Assembly: GCA_014872785.1 (NCBI GenBank)
Contig: WKFJ01000020.1
Location: forward strand, 1-64,000
DNA: 64,000 bases
Direction: 5' to 3'
Source of the DNA: Alteromonadaceae bacterium
GTDB taxonomy: Bacteria > Pseudomonadota > Gammaproteobacteria > Enterobacterales > Alteromonadaceae
In this document: positions 51,613 to 60,323 of the stretch, in pieces
Numbering within the stretch: the stretch's first letter is position 1
Layout: every line of letters begins with the position of its first letter
Notes under the pieces: model-generated
What the model saw: only the letters and a program-made list of their open reading frames with translations
Databases searched by the model: none
What the model was told of the DNA's origin: nothing
Program-made: the position numbers and the translations under genes

Positions 51613-51871
51613 TTTCACTATTCCTCAGAATTACTGTTCCATCCGACAGTTTTAGTGACTTTGTTTTTTGTGTATTGCTTGGCTCAACAAACTTCATCCG
51701 AGGAATTTTGTCCGACTCCGAAAGCTGGATCGTTGCATATCCACCCCTTTCAAATATTTCGGATGCTAAACGGTCTTGTTCCAACGCTCTACCAGCAGCT
51801 TTTCCATTTGATACTGCGCTGTCTACCTCAGTAACCGTAAACCCACCCAGAATTTTAATAAGCCAATTCAT
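51605..51871 (-). CDS. Small hypothetical protein, 88 aa
   Basis: Begins MNWLIKILGGFTVTEVDSAV; ends in a strand-rich DGTVILRNSENE. It overlaps the lipoprotein gene start by eight bases. Confidence 0.6.
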   Translation of the reverse strand: MNWLIKILGGFTVTEVDSAVSNGKAAGRALEQDRLASEIFERGGYATIQLSESDKIPRMKFVEPSNTQKTKSLKLSDGTVILRNSENE

Positions 51872-51894
51872 GTTGTATCCCCTGTTTCAAAATA

Positions 51895-52083
51895 TTAGGC
51901 TTTTAGCCAATTATTCGACCAAAAATACTTTGCCAAAGCAAAGTGACTTAGCCCCAACATAACCATTGTGAAATCGAAGGCAGAGAAGGTGAAATTGAAG
52001 GCTGTTGTATATAAAACATGTAGACCGACAACAAAACCATAGATAGACCAAACCTTGTTTGAATTATCCTTTTCTAGCCTCAT
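51895..52083 (-). CDS. Small two-span membrane protein, 62 aa
   Basis: Two hydrophobic segments (~12-30 and ~34-52) with a basic N-terminal tail. Same operon. Confidence 0.6.
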   Translation of the reverse strand: MRLEKDNSNKVWSIYGFVVGLHVLYTTAFNFTFSAFDFTMVMLGLSHFALAKYFWSNNWLKA

Positions 52084-52086
52084 TAA

Positions 52087-52260
52087 TCATTTCCTCGGTA
52101 AGTATCCACTTGGACACTTGTTGTTAATGCGTTCTAAAATGACATTTCGCAGCACTTCGATGTCGTTCAAAACATCAACACAATCACGCTCCTTAGTTTT
52201 CTCAATCTGTTCCTTGAGCCAATAAGAAGCCGCAGGGTCGGATAAAATTAAGTTTTCCAT
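52087..52260 (-). CDS. Small conserved phage/plasmid-type protein, 57 aa
   Basis: Starts at ATG 52260 (MENLILSDPAASYWLKEQI) and continues with a RDCVDVLNDIEVL segment. The ASYWLK ... RDPVDALND-E-L pattern is common in small phage and plasmid proteins. The longer ORF to 52374 overlaps the previous gene and lacks a ribosome binding site. Confidence 0.65.
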   Translation of the reverse strand: MENLILSDPAASYWLKEQIEKTKERDCVDVLNDIEVLRNVILERINNKCPSGYLPRK

Positions 52261-52367
52261 ACTATTCCATATTTGTGTTGGTTGACGAATGTTTATGACT
52301 CCGCTTTGTTGGAACAGGCTCAATCGATAAATAGGTATTGCTAAACTCTTTCCAGCCGATAGCACTA

Positions 52368-52697
52368 TTAACAAAGGGTAACAGCCTCTTCCATTGCATC
52401 GCTTTCATTTTTCTCGGCGACGAAAGCTTCGTACTCGACGATAGGGTTTTCAGCATCTACTGTTGCATAAACGCCTACAGAGCATTTATATAGCTTTCTT
52501 TCGTTGTCATACGATAAATTTTCTAGCGCGGCAGATAACCCTAAATGAATTTCATTATCCATATCACCAGTTTTCTCTGCTATGAAGTCATTAAAAGCTT
52601 CTTCGGACTGTTGGTTTTCTATGTACTCAAGCAATACCGAAACTTGTGTTGATAAAGTCCAGCCTTCTTGTTCATCGATGTTTTCAAAGTTTGTCAT
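52368..52697 (-). CDS. Hypothetical acidic protein
   Basis: The 109-residue product starts at ATG 52697 (MTNFENIDEQEGW) behind AAGGAAA. Strongly acidic (pattern of DE-rich helices with few basic residues), so a nucleic-acid mimic is possible but unproven. Confidence 0.6.
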   Translation of the reverse strand: MTNFENIDEQEGWTLSTQVSVLLEYIENQQSEEAFNDFIAEKTGDMDNEIHLGLSAALENLSYDNERKLYKCSVGVYATVDAENPIVEYEAFVAEKNESDAMEEAVTLC

Positions 52698-52710
52698 TAC
52701 AGTGTTTTCC

Positions 52711-52995
52711 TTATTTGTTAATACCTGCTTGATTGTAGATACACTCACCCGTAAATCCGTGAACAACTAAATACTTGAGTTGATCTTCGATTGAGCCTTG
52801 CTTGATAGTGTCTAGGTTGACATCAAATAACTCGTGTTCAGGATATGCCCTTGGTGCGAACATGTTTTGCTCTCGGTCTTTTGAGGCGCTTTCGCACATC
52901 TCTAAAATCTTAGGCTGGTGAAACTCAAGGTGTGCCCAAGACGCAACTTTACTGTCTAAGCTCTCGTCTATTAGTTGTTGGCTCGAATGTGTCAT
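52711..52995 (-). CDS. Hypothetical protein
   Basis: The 94-residue product begins MTHSSQQLIDESLDSKV and contains a HPxxLE-like helix and an HGFTGECIYNQAG end. Second gene of the operon from module 53303. Confidence 0.55.
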   Translation of the reverse strand: MTHSSQQLIDESLDSKVASWAHLEFHQPKILEMCESASKDREQNMFAPRAYPEHELFDVNLDTIKQGSIEDQLKYLVVHGFTGECIYNQAGINK

Positions 52996-53011
52996 TTAGA
53001 TTGGCTTCCTC

Positions 53012-53269
53012 TTATTCGCTTAGTAAAGCTGCTTGCTTGACTTGCTCACCATTAAAGTAAGCCAGTAAAGAACCAAATAGATCAGTATCGTCTAAATCAA
53101 TATCCATGTTTATGGCATCGCCCACCAAATCGTGAATATCGGTCACTGTCCACTCTTGTTCGGGAGTTTCGCTTGCCGCTTCTTTAATTGATTGCTGAAT
53201 AGTGGAGTCGCCAACAATCATTTTGATAACTTCTTTCTGAGTAAAGTCGTTGCTATTTAGTGTCGTCAC
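53012..53269 (-). CDS. Hypothetical acidic protein, GTG start
   Basis: The 85-residue product starts at GTG 53269 behind CAGGAAAG. Strongly acidic (DLVGDAINMDIDLDDTDLFG). First gene of a nine-gene operon; its leader shares 24 identical bases with that of gene 59230. Confidence 0.6.
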   Translation of the reverse strand: MTTLNSNDFTQKEVIKMIVGDSTIQQSIKEAASETPEQEWTVTDIHDLVGDAINMDIDLDDTDLFGSLLAYFNGEQVKQAALLSE

Positions 53270-53275
53270 AGTCTT

Positions 53276-53299
53276 TCCTGGTTCAGTTGTTTAGATGAG
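53276..53299 (-). repeat. 24-bp leader repeat, copy 1
   Basis: Identical to 59238-59261; both lie between an array promoter -10 and an AGGAA ribosome binding site. Confidence 0.8.
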
Positions 53300-53302
53300 A
53301 AA

Positions 53303-53339
53303 ACTATGTCACAGGATCAAAAACCCGCAACAAACTTAC
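53303..53339 (-). promoter_or_regulatory. Array promoter module 16 (weak)
   Basis: Minus strand GTAAGTTTGTTGC, 18 bases, CATAGT. The 13-mer is divergent; support comes from the shared downstream leader with the strong module at 59265. Confidence 0.45.
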
Positions 53340-53489
53340 AGTACTGTTTTGATTTCGGTCACAGATTGACAACGGGTAAAACTGCTGGGGTGGAGAATTT
53401 GTATTAAGTGTCAGCTGGGTAGCGGCTATTAGGGTTGCTTTGATTCTCGATACTGTCTTTTAGTTCACCGAAAAGACTTCATCCACAAG

Positions 53490-53636
53490 CTACTCTTTAC
53501 CATTCCCCAATAAGCGTTCAATCTCATAAAGTGACTCTGTTAGTCGAACAGCGTCATTTGATTTAACACCCCCTGAAATCTCTAATTCAGAAAGTTTACG
53601 CCTCAATAACATTGCTGCTTTTTCTACTTCGGACAT
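53490..53636 (-). CDS. Small helical hypothetical protein, 48 aa
   Basis: MSEVEKAAMLLRRKL start with GGAGAG upstream; almost wholly helical, ends EIERLLGNGKE. Single small gene between operons. Confidence 0.55.
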   Translation of the reverse strand: MSEVEKAAMLLRRKLSELEISGGVKSNDAVRLTESLYEIERLLGNGKE

Positions 53637-53749
53637 ATAGTCTCTCCAATGAAATTATTTCTACCCTGAACCTCTAAAAGATATAAACTTAACACTAAAA
53701 AGGAGACTGGTGGAATATCTTACCGCCTTCAACATTTGGCACTAATGAA

Positions 53750-53849
53750 TTACTCATCACATTCTTCGTTCAGAAATTTCGTGTTTCTGCTAAAGGTAAA
53801 CACGGTAAATAAGCCAAAGCCTGCTAGCGCTCCAAAGGGTGCAACCATA
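53750..53849 (-). CDS. Possible 32-aa single-span membrane peptide
   Basis: MVAPFGALAGFGLFTVF with a Phe/Gly-rich span, then a short charged tail ending NEECDE. No ribosome binding site is seen, so it is tentative. Confidence 0.35.
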
Positions 53850-53886
53850 AGCTAGAACGCTTTTGTGATTTTCCAACAAGCTGTTC

Positions 53887-54129
53887 TCAGTACATAACGC
53901 CGCACTGTTCCTCGCAAGGGTTTCTTGGAACCGATTCAACATTGTACTGAGACTCGCAAGTCGACGGAAAATAAACCCTTTTTGTCGTCCAAATGGTGAA
54001 CGATTGTGGAAGTTCCAGTTCATCCGTTCCCTTTAAATCCTCAACTGAATGAGTAGTGGCGATAACATTTTCTATCGAATCGCCTTGTCGTAGCATTTCA
54101 TCGACAATTAGTTCAAATATAGTTTTCAT
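53887..54129 (-). CDS. Small hypothetical protein, 80 aa
   Basis: Starts at ATG 54129 (MKTIFELIVDEML) behind GAGGAGCG; ends NPCEEQCGVMY. Second gene after 54144-54350. Confidence 0.6.
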   Translation of the reverse strand: MKTIFELIVDEMLRQGDSIENVIATTHSVEDLKGTDELELPQSFTIWTTKRVYFPSTCESQYNVESVPRNPCEEQCGVMY

Positions 54130-54143
54130 AACCACGCTCCTCA

Positions 54144-54350
54144 TTAGTAGTAAGCAAGAATACTACGTGATTTGATCCAGCGCTTAAGGCGCAGTAGTCT
54201 TCCGTCTTCCAGCTTTTCCCATAGTTCAACAGTTTTTGGTAAAACCTGAAACCCTTGATTTGTTGAAGCTTCTACTAAGTCACCATTGTTAAGCAAAACT
54301 GCTTTTGTTTGCTCCTCGTTTACGAGATCTGATAATTGTAAATCTTGCAC
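54144..54350 (-). CDS. Small hypothetical protein, 68 aa
   Basis: The ORF reaches 54407, but the promoter -10 at 54388-54393 lies inside that extension. GTG 54350 (VQDLQLSDLVNEEQ) is the nearest start with a GGA upstream. Basic end (RLLRLKRWIKSRS). Confidence 0.5.
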   Translation of the reverse strand: MQDLQLSDLVNEEQTKAVLLNNGDLVEASTNQGFQVLPKTVELWEKLEDGRLLRLKRWIKSRSILAYY

Positions 54351-54373
54351 TATTAGACAGGTTCCAAAAACAC

Positions 54374-54444
54374 TTAAGATGGTCACCAGGTTATCAAGAC
54401 CTAACACTCACGCGACTGATTGGTTTCAGGTTGAAACAATGTCA
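54374..54444 (-). repeat. 71-bp promoter block, copy 1
   Basis: Nearly identical to 60817-60887, including the array module and, upstream of it, the palindrome GTTTCA-N3-TGAAAC (54423-54437). Confidence 0.8.
54388..54424 (-). promoter_or_regulatory. Array promoter module 17
   Basis: Minus strand ACCAATCAGTCGC, 18 bases, TAACCT. Same 13-mer and -10 as module 21, and a GTTTCA-N3-TGAAAC palindrome directly upstream. Confidence 0.75.
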
Positions 54445-54462
54445 ATGTCTGACGTTGTCAAA

Positions 54463-55230
54463 TCATTGTTCGATTGTTTGAATATCATTGAGCGCCGTGA
54501 TATCAACTGGCCGCGTCATCATACCCTCTGGATTTGGCAGAATACGAACATCCCATCCATCATTTACATTAATGACTGTAAAGGACTCGTGTTTACCTAG
54601 AAACACGGTCTGGATTTCTCGTTGTCCTTGTTGCTGAACGGTCTTTTTAAAGCGTGACCAATACTCACTCCCACCGGTAATACCGACACATATTTCGGGG
54701 TGGATGCCTGTAATATCACTTATATGCTCAGCTATTGTTTTGGCCTTTTTAAATTCGGTGTGGTTCCAAAACCGCTCGGCCAGTTCGCCAATCCCCATCA
54801 CCCCAGCAATAGTTAGGTTTCTGAGCCGTTGCATTGTCCATAATGGCTGAAACTCGTCTACGTCATCCCTGGCCTTACCATTATCGATATCGTCAAAGAA
54901 TGGATAAACGTCTTCTTCTAACTCGAGGCCATGGTAATGCATGATGTTAGAAATAATCCGATTTTGGGTTATCTCATCCAGCCCAAGATTCGGACTCCCG
55001 TTGTTAAACGTTTCCAATATAATGCGCCAATCCTGATAATTCAGATAGTAAGGAAACTCACTGCGGATCATGTACTGATAGCGATCAGCAAGCCGCTGAG
55101 CAATTTCAGTATTGTTTAGATGATCCTTTTCCCTGAAGCTGGTTGGAATGCCAATACCTCGCCCTGCATTATTGATATAGTGTATAAAGGGACTGTTCTC
55201 CCCACCGGAAATACGTACGGGTTTAGCCAT
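54463..55230 (-). CDS. Hypothetical protein co-transcribed with a PcfJ-like protein
   Basis: The 255-residue product begins MAKPVRISGGENSPF and has a helical N-terminal half with an EFPYYLNYQDW segment, and a strand-rich C-terminal end (FTVINVNDGWDVRILPNPEG). It follows the PcfJ-like gene by 14 bases. No family recognised. Confidence 0.65.
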   Translation of the reverse strand: MAKPVRISGGENSPFIHYINNAGRGIGIPTSFREKDHLNNTEIAQRLADRYQYMIRSEFPYYLNYQDWRIILETFNNGSPNLGLDEITQNRIISNIMHYHGLELEEDVYPFFDDIDNGKARDDVDEFQPLWTMQRLRNLTIAGVMGIGELAERFWNHTEFKKAKTIAEHISDITGIHPEICVGITGGSEYWSRFKKTVQQQGQREIQTVFLGKHESFTVINVNDGWDVRILPNPEGMMTRPVDITALNDIQTIEQ

Positions 55231-55244
55231 GTGTTAGTCTCCTT

Positions 55245-57167
55245 TTAAATATTGTTGTGCGCTACCAATATGCGCTGAATGTCGTGCAAGACAGATTTTT
55301 CTTGGTTATTCAAATTGCGATTCGCAAAGCCTTTAGCTTGCTTGATAGAACTGCCATTGGCTGATAGATGCGCGACGAATCCCTTTCTGATCTCGGCCGT
55401 GATAGCCGCTTCTAGGTGAGGTTTAACTTTTAAAAATATATCTCCACCATTTTTTGCCGCTCGGACGTAGGCGCTACCGCCGACGCAATGCCGATAGAAT
55501 CGGCCAGCCGCTTTTAAAGCGCTCGCAGTTTCTATCATCGACGCGCCAAGTGCAGATAACTCATGTTTAGCTTTCGCATAGCGTTCAGCCGCCGGGAAAA
55601 TAGTGTCAATATCCGCCAAGGAGCCATTCACTGCGCGGCGAGATACCACCCCAGATAGATAATCGTGTAGGGATTTTCTGCGAGTCTTCTTCAGATATTT
55701 AAGCAAATTTTCTGTTAATCCCTCGTTTTGCGCGATTTCTAGCAGCAACAAGACGGTATCACCCAATTGATCCAACTGTGCCTTATTCAGTTCTGGCTGG
55801 ATAATGTCGCTGTTATAAAGTGCCAAGCCTGTTTTAAGTTCTTGCGGCGTAAATCTCACTAACTGCCGAATGTTTTCAGGGGTTAAACGCCCAACAAAAT
55901 CGAGAAAGTTTAAGTAATTGAATCTATCCAGCTTCCCTCTGTCATTGGTATGAGCGAAATGGCACAGAGAAATTAGACTCGGATACTCTTTGGGGAACAG
56001 GCGGAGTAATGAAACTTCTTTGGAGTGAGCTGCTCCCACCAATAACTTGCTAAGTTGGGTCCACTTAGCACAACGTAGCAAGGGTCGAAGTGAGTAACCT
56101 TCATTTAGCCAATGACGCAAAGCCTCAATATCTAGTGATTGATATTCGTAGTCGGTTTTTAGTAATTTGTCTGAAATAAAGAGGGAATTTTTATTCAAAT
56201 TAAACGCCGCCACACTCAGCGCTTCAGTACTCACATAACGGTTATCAGCCAGTCCTTTTTCTGCTGTGATAAGCGCCCGTGTTCTGACCTTTTGCGGAAC
56301 AAGCCCAAATTCCTCACGAGTGAGCCCACAAGCAGGTAGCATATCAGCGCTGTAACCATTCTCACGAAAAGCGTTGTTGGTCAAAATGCGAATAAGTGAC
56401 TTTTTGCCCGTTGAACTGGCGCGTTCAAATATCTGAGCTTGAATGGTGCTGTGAGCCGATTGAATGCTACTTTGTAAGATGTCTATGTCACTACTGTTCA
56501 ACGAAATAATTGGGGCAAGACGGCAAAACAAATAAGTATGGTCGTTCAGCCTGCCTAAATCAGACTTTATAAACTTGGTAACGCCTGCGCTGACACTCCA
56601 CTGCTCAATGATGGGTTTCGTGCTTTGAAAAATCTCCTCGGATACGCAGCAAAGTAGGAGCTTTGTGAGCTTCTTAGGGAGCTTCTTAGGTTTGAATAAA
56701 TACAACAACGCCAAATAGGTCCGGTTCGCAGCAATATCAGACAAACCATTTTTTTCGGCAATATCTGTAAACCAATCTATGTGTTCTTTAGAAAGCAACC
56801 GTTTGAAGTTCGCCAGATTGAGTTGTTCACAAAAGCTGGCTCGTTTCTCTATTTGTCGTTTAATCGAATTAAATGATTTTTGATTTACCTTTTCGTAACC
56901 ACTGTTAAGCACCATCGGCACACAACAAAAATGAGCGATGCTTTTTAATATCGGTTTTTCAATGACGCGACCCAAGTGCCGATATTTGTTGAATCCCACC
57001 AGTGCTTCGTGACAATTAGCATCTATTTTATATGCCTCTTTGGCTTCATTATGATTTGAGACGGTATAAATACGAAAATAGCCATTCGGAATAGTCCCAT
57101 CCACCAAGTCTATATTGCCGTATCGGTTTTCTTCCAAAGGGTAAGCAGGGGAATTAAATAAATCCAT
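55245..57167 (-). CDS. Large PcfJ-like protein
   Basis: The 640-residue product has the PcfJ signature near residues 545-590: LKAAGRFYRHCVGGSAYV, then NGGDIFLKVK and a strand-helix end. The rest is helical with leucine-rich repeats of uncertain type. PcfJ-like proteins occur on conjugative plasmids and mobile elements; their function is unknown. It overlaps the preceding membrane-protein gene by 14 bases. Confidence 0.65.
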   Translation of the reverse strand: MDLFNSPAYPLEENRYGNIDLVDGTIPNGYFRIYTVSNHNEAKEAYKIDANCHEALVGFNKYRHLGRVIEKPILKSIAHFCCVPMVLNSGYEKVNQKSFNSIKRQIEKRASFCEQLNLANFKRLLSKEHIDWFTDIAEKNGLSDIAANRTYLALLYLFKPKKLPKKLTKLLLCCVSEEIFQSTKPIIEQWSVSAGVTKFIKSDLGRLNDHTYLFCRLAPIISLNSSDIDILQSSIQSAHSTIQAQIFERASSTGKKSLIRILTNNAFRENGYSADMLPACGLTREEFGLVPQKVRTRALITAEKGLADNRYVSTEALSVAAFNLNKNSLFISDKLLKTDYEYQSLDIEALRHWLNEGYSLRPLLRCAKWTQLSKLLVGAAHSKEVSLLRLFPKEYPSLISLCHFAHTNDRGKLDRFNYLNFLDFVGRLTPENIRQLVRFTPQELKTGLALYNSDIIQPELNKAQLDQLGDTVLLLLEIAQNEGLTENLLKYLKKTRRKSLHDYLSGVVSRRAVNGSLADIDTIFPAAERYAKAKHELSALGASMIETASALKAAGRFYRHCVGGSAYVRAAKNGGDIFLKVKPHLEAAITAEIRKGFVAHLSANGSSIKQAKGFANRNLNNQEKSVLHDIQRILVAHNNI

Positions 57168-57360
57168 TGTCAGACACCTTCACCTTATTTTTGAAGCTAC
57201 ACAGCAGGCACGTGACCTCAAAAGCGGTGACGAATAATCCGCATGCAGTCAATCCGGCAAGCCAAATTGAGTTCAGTAGATGATTTAGAGATAAAACAAG
57301 ACAAATTGCGACGACAGTTAATCCTGTCGCGCTATAAAACGCAGTTCTGAGATTAATCAT
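57154..57360 (-). CDS. Small two-span membrane protein, 68 aa
   Basis: Starts at ATG 57360 (MINLRTAFYSATGL) with GAAGG upstream; the longer ORF covers the promoter. Two hydrophobic spans (~9-28, ~34-55). First gene of a three-gene operon with the PcfJ-like protein. Confidence 0.6.
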   Translation of the reverse strand: MINLRTAFYSATGLTVVAICLVLSLNHLLNSIWLAGLTACGLFVTAFEVTCLLCSFKNKVKVSDNGFI

Positions 57361-57382
57361 AATACCTTCACTTTTTACTTTG

Positions 57383-57419
57383 AGTGTAATCGGCAATCTG
57401 TAGCAGCTCACTTGATAAA
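57383..57419 (-). promoter_or_regulatory. Array promoter module 18 (divergent)
   Basis: Minus strand TTTATCAAGTGAG, 18 bases, TACACT. Matches only the ATNNAGT core plus spacing. Confidence 0.45.
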
Positions 57420-57651
57420 GTGGCGCATTTCAGTTGCTAACTTAAAAGTACTCTAAATTTCAGATGATGCAAGTGTATTGGCATCAACTCTTGCTAACAA
57501 AAGGTATACTGATACGGATCGCGGTCAAACACATGTCTTGTGGCGCCCTAAACTTTCAACATTAACCCTCGGTTTGCTGGCTGAAACAAATGATTTGTGT
57601 GCGTCAATATGGATAAAAACTTGTCAGAGTCGGACAAACGGGCAAAGGTGT

Positions 57652-58374
57652 TTAAGAGAGGCACAACCAATCGTCCTCCTCGTCAGATGCTATCTTCTTC
57701 TTATTCTTCGGTAAGGCATCAAAGCCGTTGGCGTAGATAACCGCCATGATTTTTTGGATAAAGCTTTGCTTTAAAGCAGCGTTATACGCTTCAGGCACAA
57801 AGCGCCTCCATTCGTGGATTGTGCTGTATCCTTTTGCTGATTCTATGCAGGCGTCTAGCGTCCACTGTTCAAGATTTCTGACCGGTTGATGCGAACACAG
57901 GTCCAACCAACCATTTCGGTTTGCCGCTTGATAAGCCCCTGACTCGTTCAATTGCCAATGATTGCGGCATACGTACCTTTCAGCAGAAGCTTTGCAAGCC
58001 TCAAGAGTCCATCTCAGTCTGCTTCGCTTACTATGCGGATTTTGGTTAATCTTGACGGTGTTTTCTGAAATGAAATTATCGTCTTGGGTTAGGCACGCCT
58101 CGAACCAACCGTGCCGCAATGCTGCTTTGTACGTTCGAGGGTCACCTTTTGACCACTGCCCTGATGTTTTATACAAATAAGAGGCTAAAGCGCATTCGCT
58201 GTAGGAAACCTTGGGTGCAGACTCGTCCATATGGCTACAGCACTCTTTCAGCCACCCCTTTCGGTAAGCAGCCATATACGCGTTTTGATCACAGGCCTCC
58301 CACACGGACTTTTGCGAGAATTGTCGAGCCGAAGCCTTGCATAATTCAATCGTCCAGTTTACTCGTTTACCCAT
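57652..58374 (-). CDS. Four-repeat protein of the phage endonuclease-accessory type
   Basis: The 240-residue product is four consecutive ~50-residue repeats with W(T/S)-E-C-SA at the start and (A/Y)Y-AA--GWL--C at the end of each, e.g. WTLEACKASAERY and NRNGWLDLCSH. In phages such repeats usually precede an HNH or GIY-YIG nuclease and are thought to read DNA. No nuclease follows here; a short basic tail (LPKNKKKIASDEED) ends the protein. Confidence 0.7.
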   Translation of the reverse strand: MGKRVNWTIELCKASARQFSQKSVWEACDQNAYMAAYRKGWLKECCSHMDESAPKVSYSECALASYLYKTSGQWSKGDPRTYKAALRHGWFEACLTQDDNFISENTVKINQNPHSKRSRLRWTLEACKASAERYVCRNHWQLNESGAYQAANRNGWLDLCSHQPVRNLEQWTLDACIESAKGYSTIHEWRRFVPEAYNAALKQSFIQKIMAVIYANGFDALPKNKKKIASDEEDDWLCLS

Positions 58375-58834
58375 TTATTTACCGTCACATAGCATAATTT
58401 AAGTTCGATTATCCCATAGTAGAGTGGCGGTGGTACGATGTAGACAACAACAAATAGCGCAACCTAAGTCAGCATTTTAGGATTGCCACAGGTAAATATT
58501 GAATATTGCAATCTGAACATATTAAGCACCAGTCAATTAAGTCTTCACACTTTCAATACAAGTCAACAAACAATCTTTTAATGTCATCATACTTCATTAA
58601 ATCAGGGCGACAAAAGATGACAGTCGCCTTCTCCATTAATAATGGCTAATCCCTGTCCGTATAGGACAATCAAATAGCGTTCTGTTCGTAGTCGTTTGTT
58701 AGCTTAATTCACTCTGCCACAGGCCAAAAAGTTCGCTACTTTTTGGTAGTCATACACCAGGGAAAAGGGAGTCTTTCTAATTGATATGTCAGTAAAACAA
58801 AGGGAAAAAAGAAGCTCATGAATTGGGCTTGAGT
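58375..58834. other. 460-bp region with no firm gene
   Basis: It contains array module 19 at 58711-58747. Behind it, a very short minus-strand ORF (MEKATVIFCRPDLM, about 27 codons near 58560-58640) may be a real micropeptide but cannot be supported further. A near copy of bases 58709-58755 occurs at 59262-59308. Confidence 0.4.
58711..58747 (-). promoter_or_regulatory. Array promoter module 19, with hairpin
   Basis: Minus strand ACCAAAAAGTAGC, 18 bases, CAGAGT. The 13-mer and following bases make a perfect 9-bp hairpin (CCAAAAAGT / ACTTTTTGG). The nearest gene start is about 340 bases downstream. Confidence 0.65.
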
Positions 58835-59230
58835 TCAGTTCGCTGCGTATAAAAACAGCATGTTGTTCGTTGCCTCAGAAGTATCCACACTGATACCTTT
58901 ATCCTTTAAATCAAATTCCATCATGCGATATTCATGGCGTATATCGTTAAGTAAATCATAAAGCTTTTCACTTCCTTGATAAGAGTATTCGTGAAGCGGC
59001 AACAACGCATCTGGCTTAGGTGTCGCAAGTCTAGTGGTGACTTTTGCTAAAGTATTTAAACAACCAACCATATCTGATGCTCTAGCCCCTAATGCCGTCC
59101 CTATAACCTTTTTTGCATCGTCTGTATAACAAAGCTCTATATAATTACCATCAAGCTCAATTAGCTTGGCTTTTAGAGTTTCGTTAACGCACGTTAGAAC
59201 CTGTTTGTTTGTATCTGCTTTAGTACGCAT
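58835..59230 (-). CDS. Hypothetical protein
   Basis: The 131-residue product starts at ATG 59230 (MRTKADTNKQVLTC) behind AGGAA; the longer ORF to 59371 crosses the promoter. Alpha/beta first half, helical end. Single-gene unit. Confidence 0.65.
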   Translation of the reverse strand: MRTKADTNKQVLTCVNETLKAKLIELDGNYIELCYTDDAKKVIGTALGARASDMVGCLNTLAKVTTRLATPKPDALLPLHEYSYQGSEKLYDLLNDIRHEYRMMEFDLKDKGISVDTSEATNNMLFLYAAN

Positions 59231-59237
59231 CGTTTTT

Positions 59238-59261
59238 TCCTGGTTCAGTTGTTTAGATGAG
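59238..59261 (-). repeat. 24-bp leader repeat, copy 2
   Basis: Identical to 53276-53299. Confidence 0.8.
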
Positions 59262-59264
59262 TTC

Positions 59265-59301
59265 ACTTTGCCACAGGCCAAAAAACTCGCTACGTTTTGG
59301 T
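59265..59301 (-). promoter_or_regulatory. Array promoter module 20
   Basis: Minus strand ACCAAAACGTAGC, 18 bases, CAAAGT, with an imperfect hairpin as in module 19. Serves 59230. Confidence 0.65.
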
Positions 59302-59386
59302 AGTCACTTTCTACACCTTTAGGGTGTAAACTCATTCCGAAAAAGAAGATATTTTTTAACTTTTTTATCACGTTGAATCACGCTAG

Positions 59387-60118
59387 ATGACACTAACTAA
59401 TGCGGGTAATTTACTGGGCGTGACAACCCAAAATACCATCGTTATATTCGCAATTCGGAACCAGAGGAGTGAACCCGTGCATTGGGAACGAGAAGAAGCT
59501 GGCGCGCATATTAGATTTGATGGATTTGCAGATAAAGATAGGCTACTGCAGATATTTCAGGATCTCGTTGAACGTATTGAAATTGAGCATGAATTGGCGT
59601 TGCTATATCAACAAGTGCAAATTAATTTTAATTTCATGGATGCAAAAGGGGTCAAACTCGCGTTAACAAATGAGCGTATGGAGCTGGTGGAGTTCGCCGT
59701 AGAGGAGACGGGACAACTAAAGCAAAAATTCAGAATAACACCCCTGTCCGTCATCGAAGAACGCAAGAAAACGCGCGCAGACGTCTTACAAAAATACCAT
59801 CTAGAAGAGCACCAGAGAGAAATTGAATATCGGCTAAAAGCGGGCAAAAAGCAGTTAAAGATTGAGGCCTTTAAAGCATCTATACTGGCTGAGTATGGTC
59901 TTGAGTGTGTCGGGGGTAAAGTGGCCTCAGTCGGTTTAATTGTAGACAAACGGACGATTAAGCGGGTGCTTCCGCATATCGCTGATGAGCATGAAGAGGT
60001 CTTTAGAGCATCTATTAGAGACGAAGCCACGGGTGTCATCACATCACATCGATATTACAGTGGCGACCACCACTTCTTAATGGAAGTGCGAAAAAAACCA
60101 TCGTCTACATCATGGTAG
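59387..60118 (+). CDS. Plus-strand hypothetical protein
   Basis: The 243-residue product has a short strand-rich N-terminus and a central basic/acidic helical region (EERKKTRADVLQKYHLEEHQR) that could be a coiled coil. It ends with a small beta unit (SHRYYSGDHHFLMEV). ATG 59387 has a weak ribosome binding site; a later start is possible. It runs against the array and diverges from module 20. No family recognised. Confidence 0.6.
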   Translation: MTLTNAGNLLGVTTQNTIVIFAIRNQRSEPVHWEREEAGAHIRFDGFADKDRLLQIFQDLVERIEIEHELALLYQQVQINFNFMDAKGVKLALTNERMELVEFAVEETGQLKQKFRITPLSVIEERKKTRADVLQKYHLEEHQREIEYRLKAGKKQLKIEAFKASILAEYGLECVGGKVASVGLIVDKRTIKRVLPHIADEHEEVFRASIRDEATGVITSHRYYSGDHHFLMEVRKKPSSTSW

Positions 60119-60168
60119 CTATGATTTGGTATCTACGCCTGGCGTTTACGAAAAAAAACGCTTGCAAA

Positions 60169-60315
60169 TTAGCCCCACGCGCCAACGCGTTCACTGAGCG
60201 CTAGATACGTAGTGGCAGCTTCTTCCTTATCCGCTGGGTAGAGATGATAACATCTTATGCATAGACGCAGCAGAGGCTGGTATTTAGCAACATCATAGTC
60301 GGCTAGATAACCCAT
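60169..60315 (-). CDS. Small hypothetical protein, 48 aa
   Basis: Begins MGYLADYDVAKYQPLL, helical with two cysteines, ends SERVGAWG. Third gene of the operon from module 21, 8 bases after the previous gene. Confidence 0.55.
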   Translation of the reverse strand: MGYLADYDVAKYQPLLRLCIRCYHLYPADKEEAATTYLALSERVGAWG

Positions 60316-60323
60316 ATAGCACC

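Noticed and set aside
57478..57714. 78-codon plus-strand ORF
   Set aside because: Runs into the antisense of the four-repeat gene and lacks a ribosome binding site.
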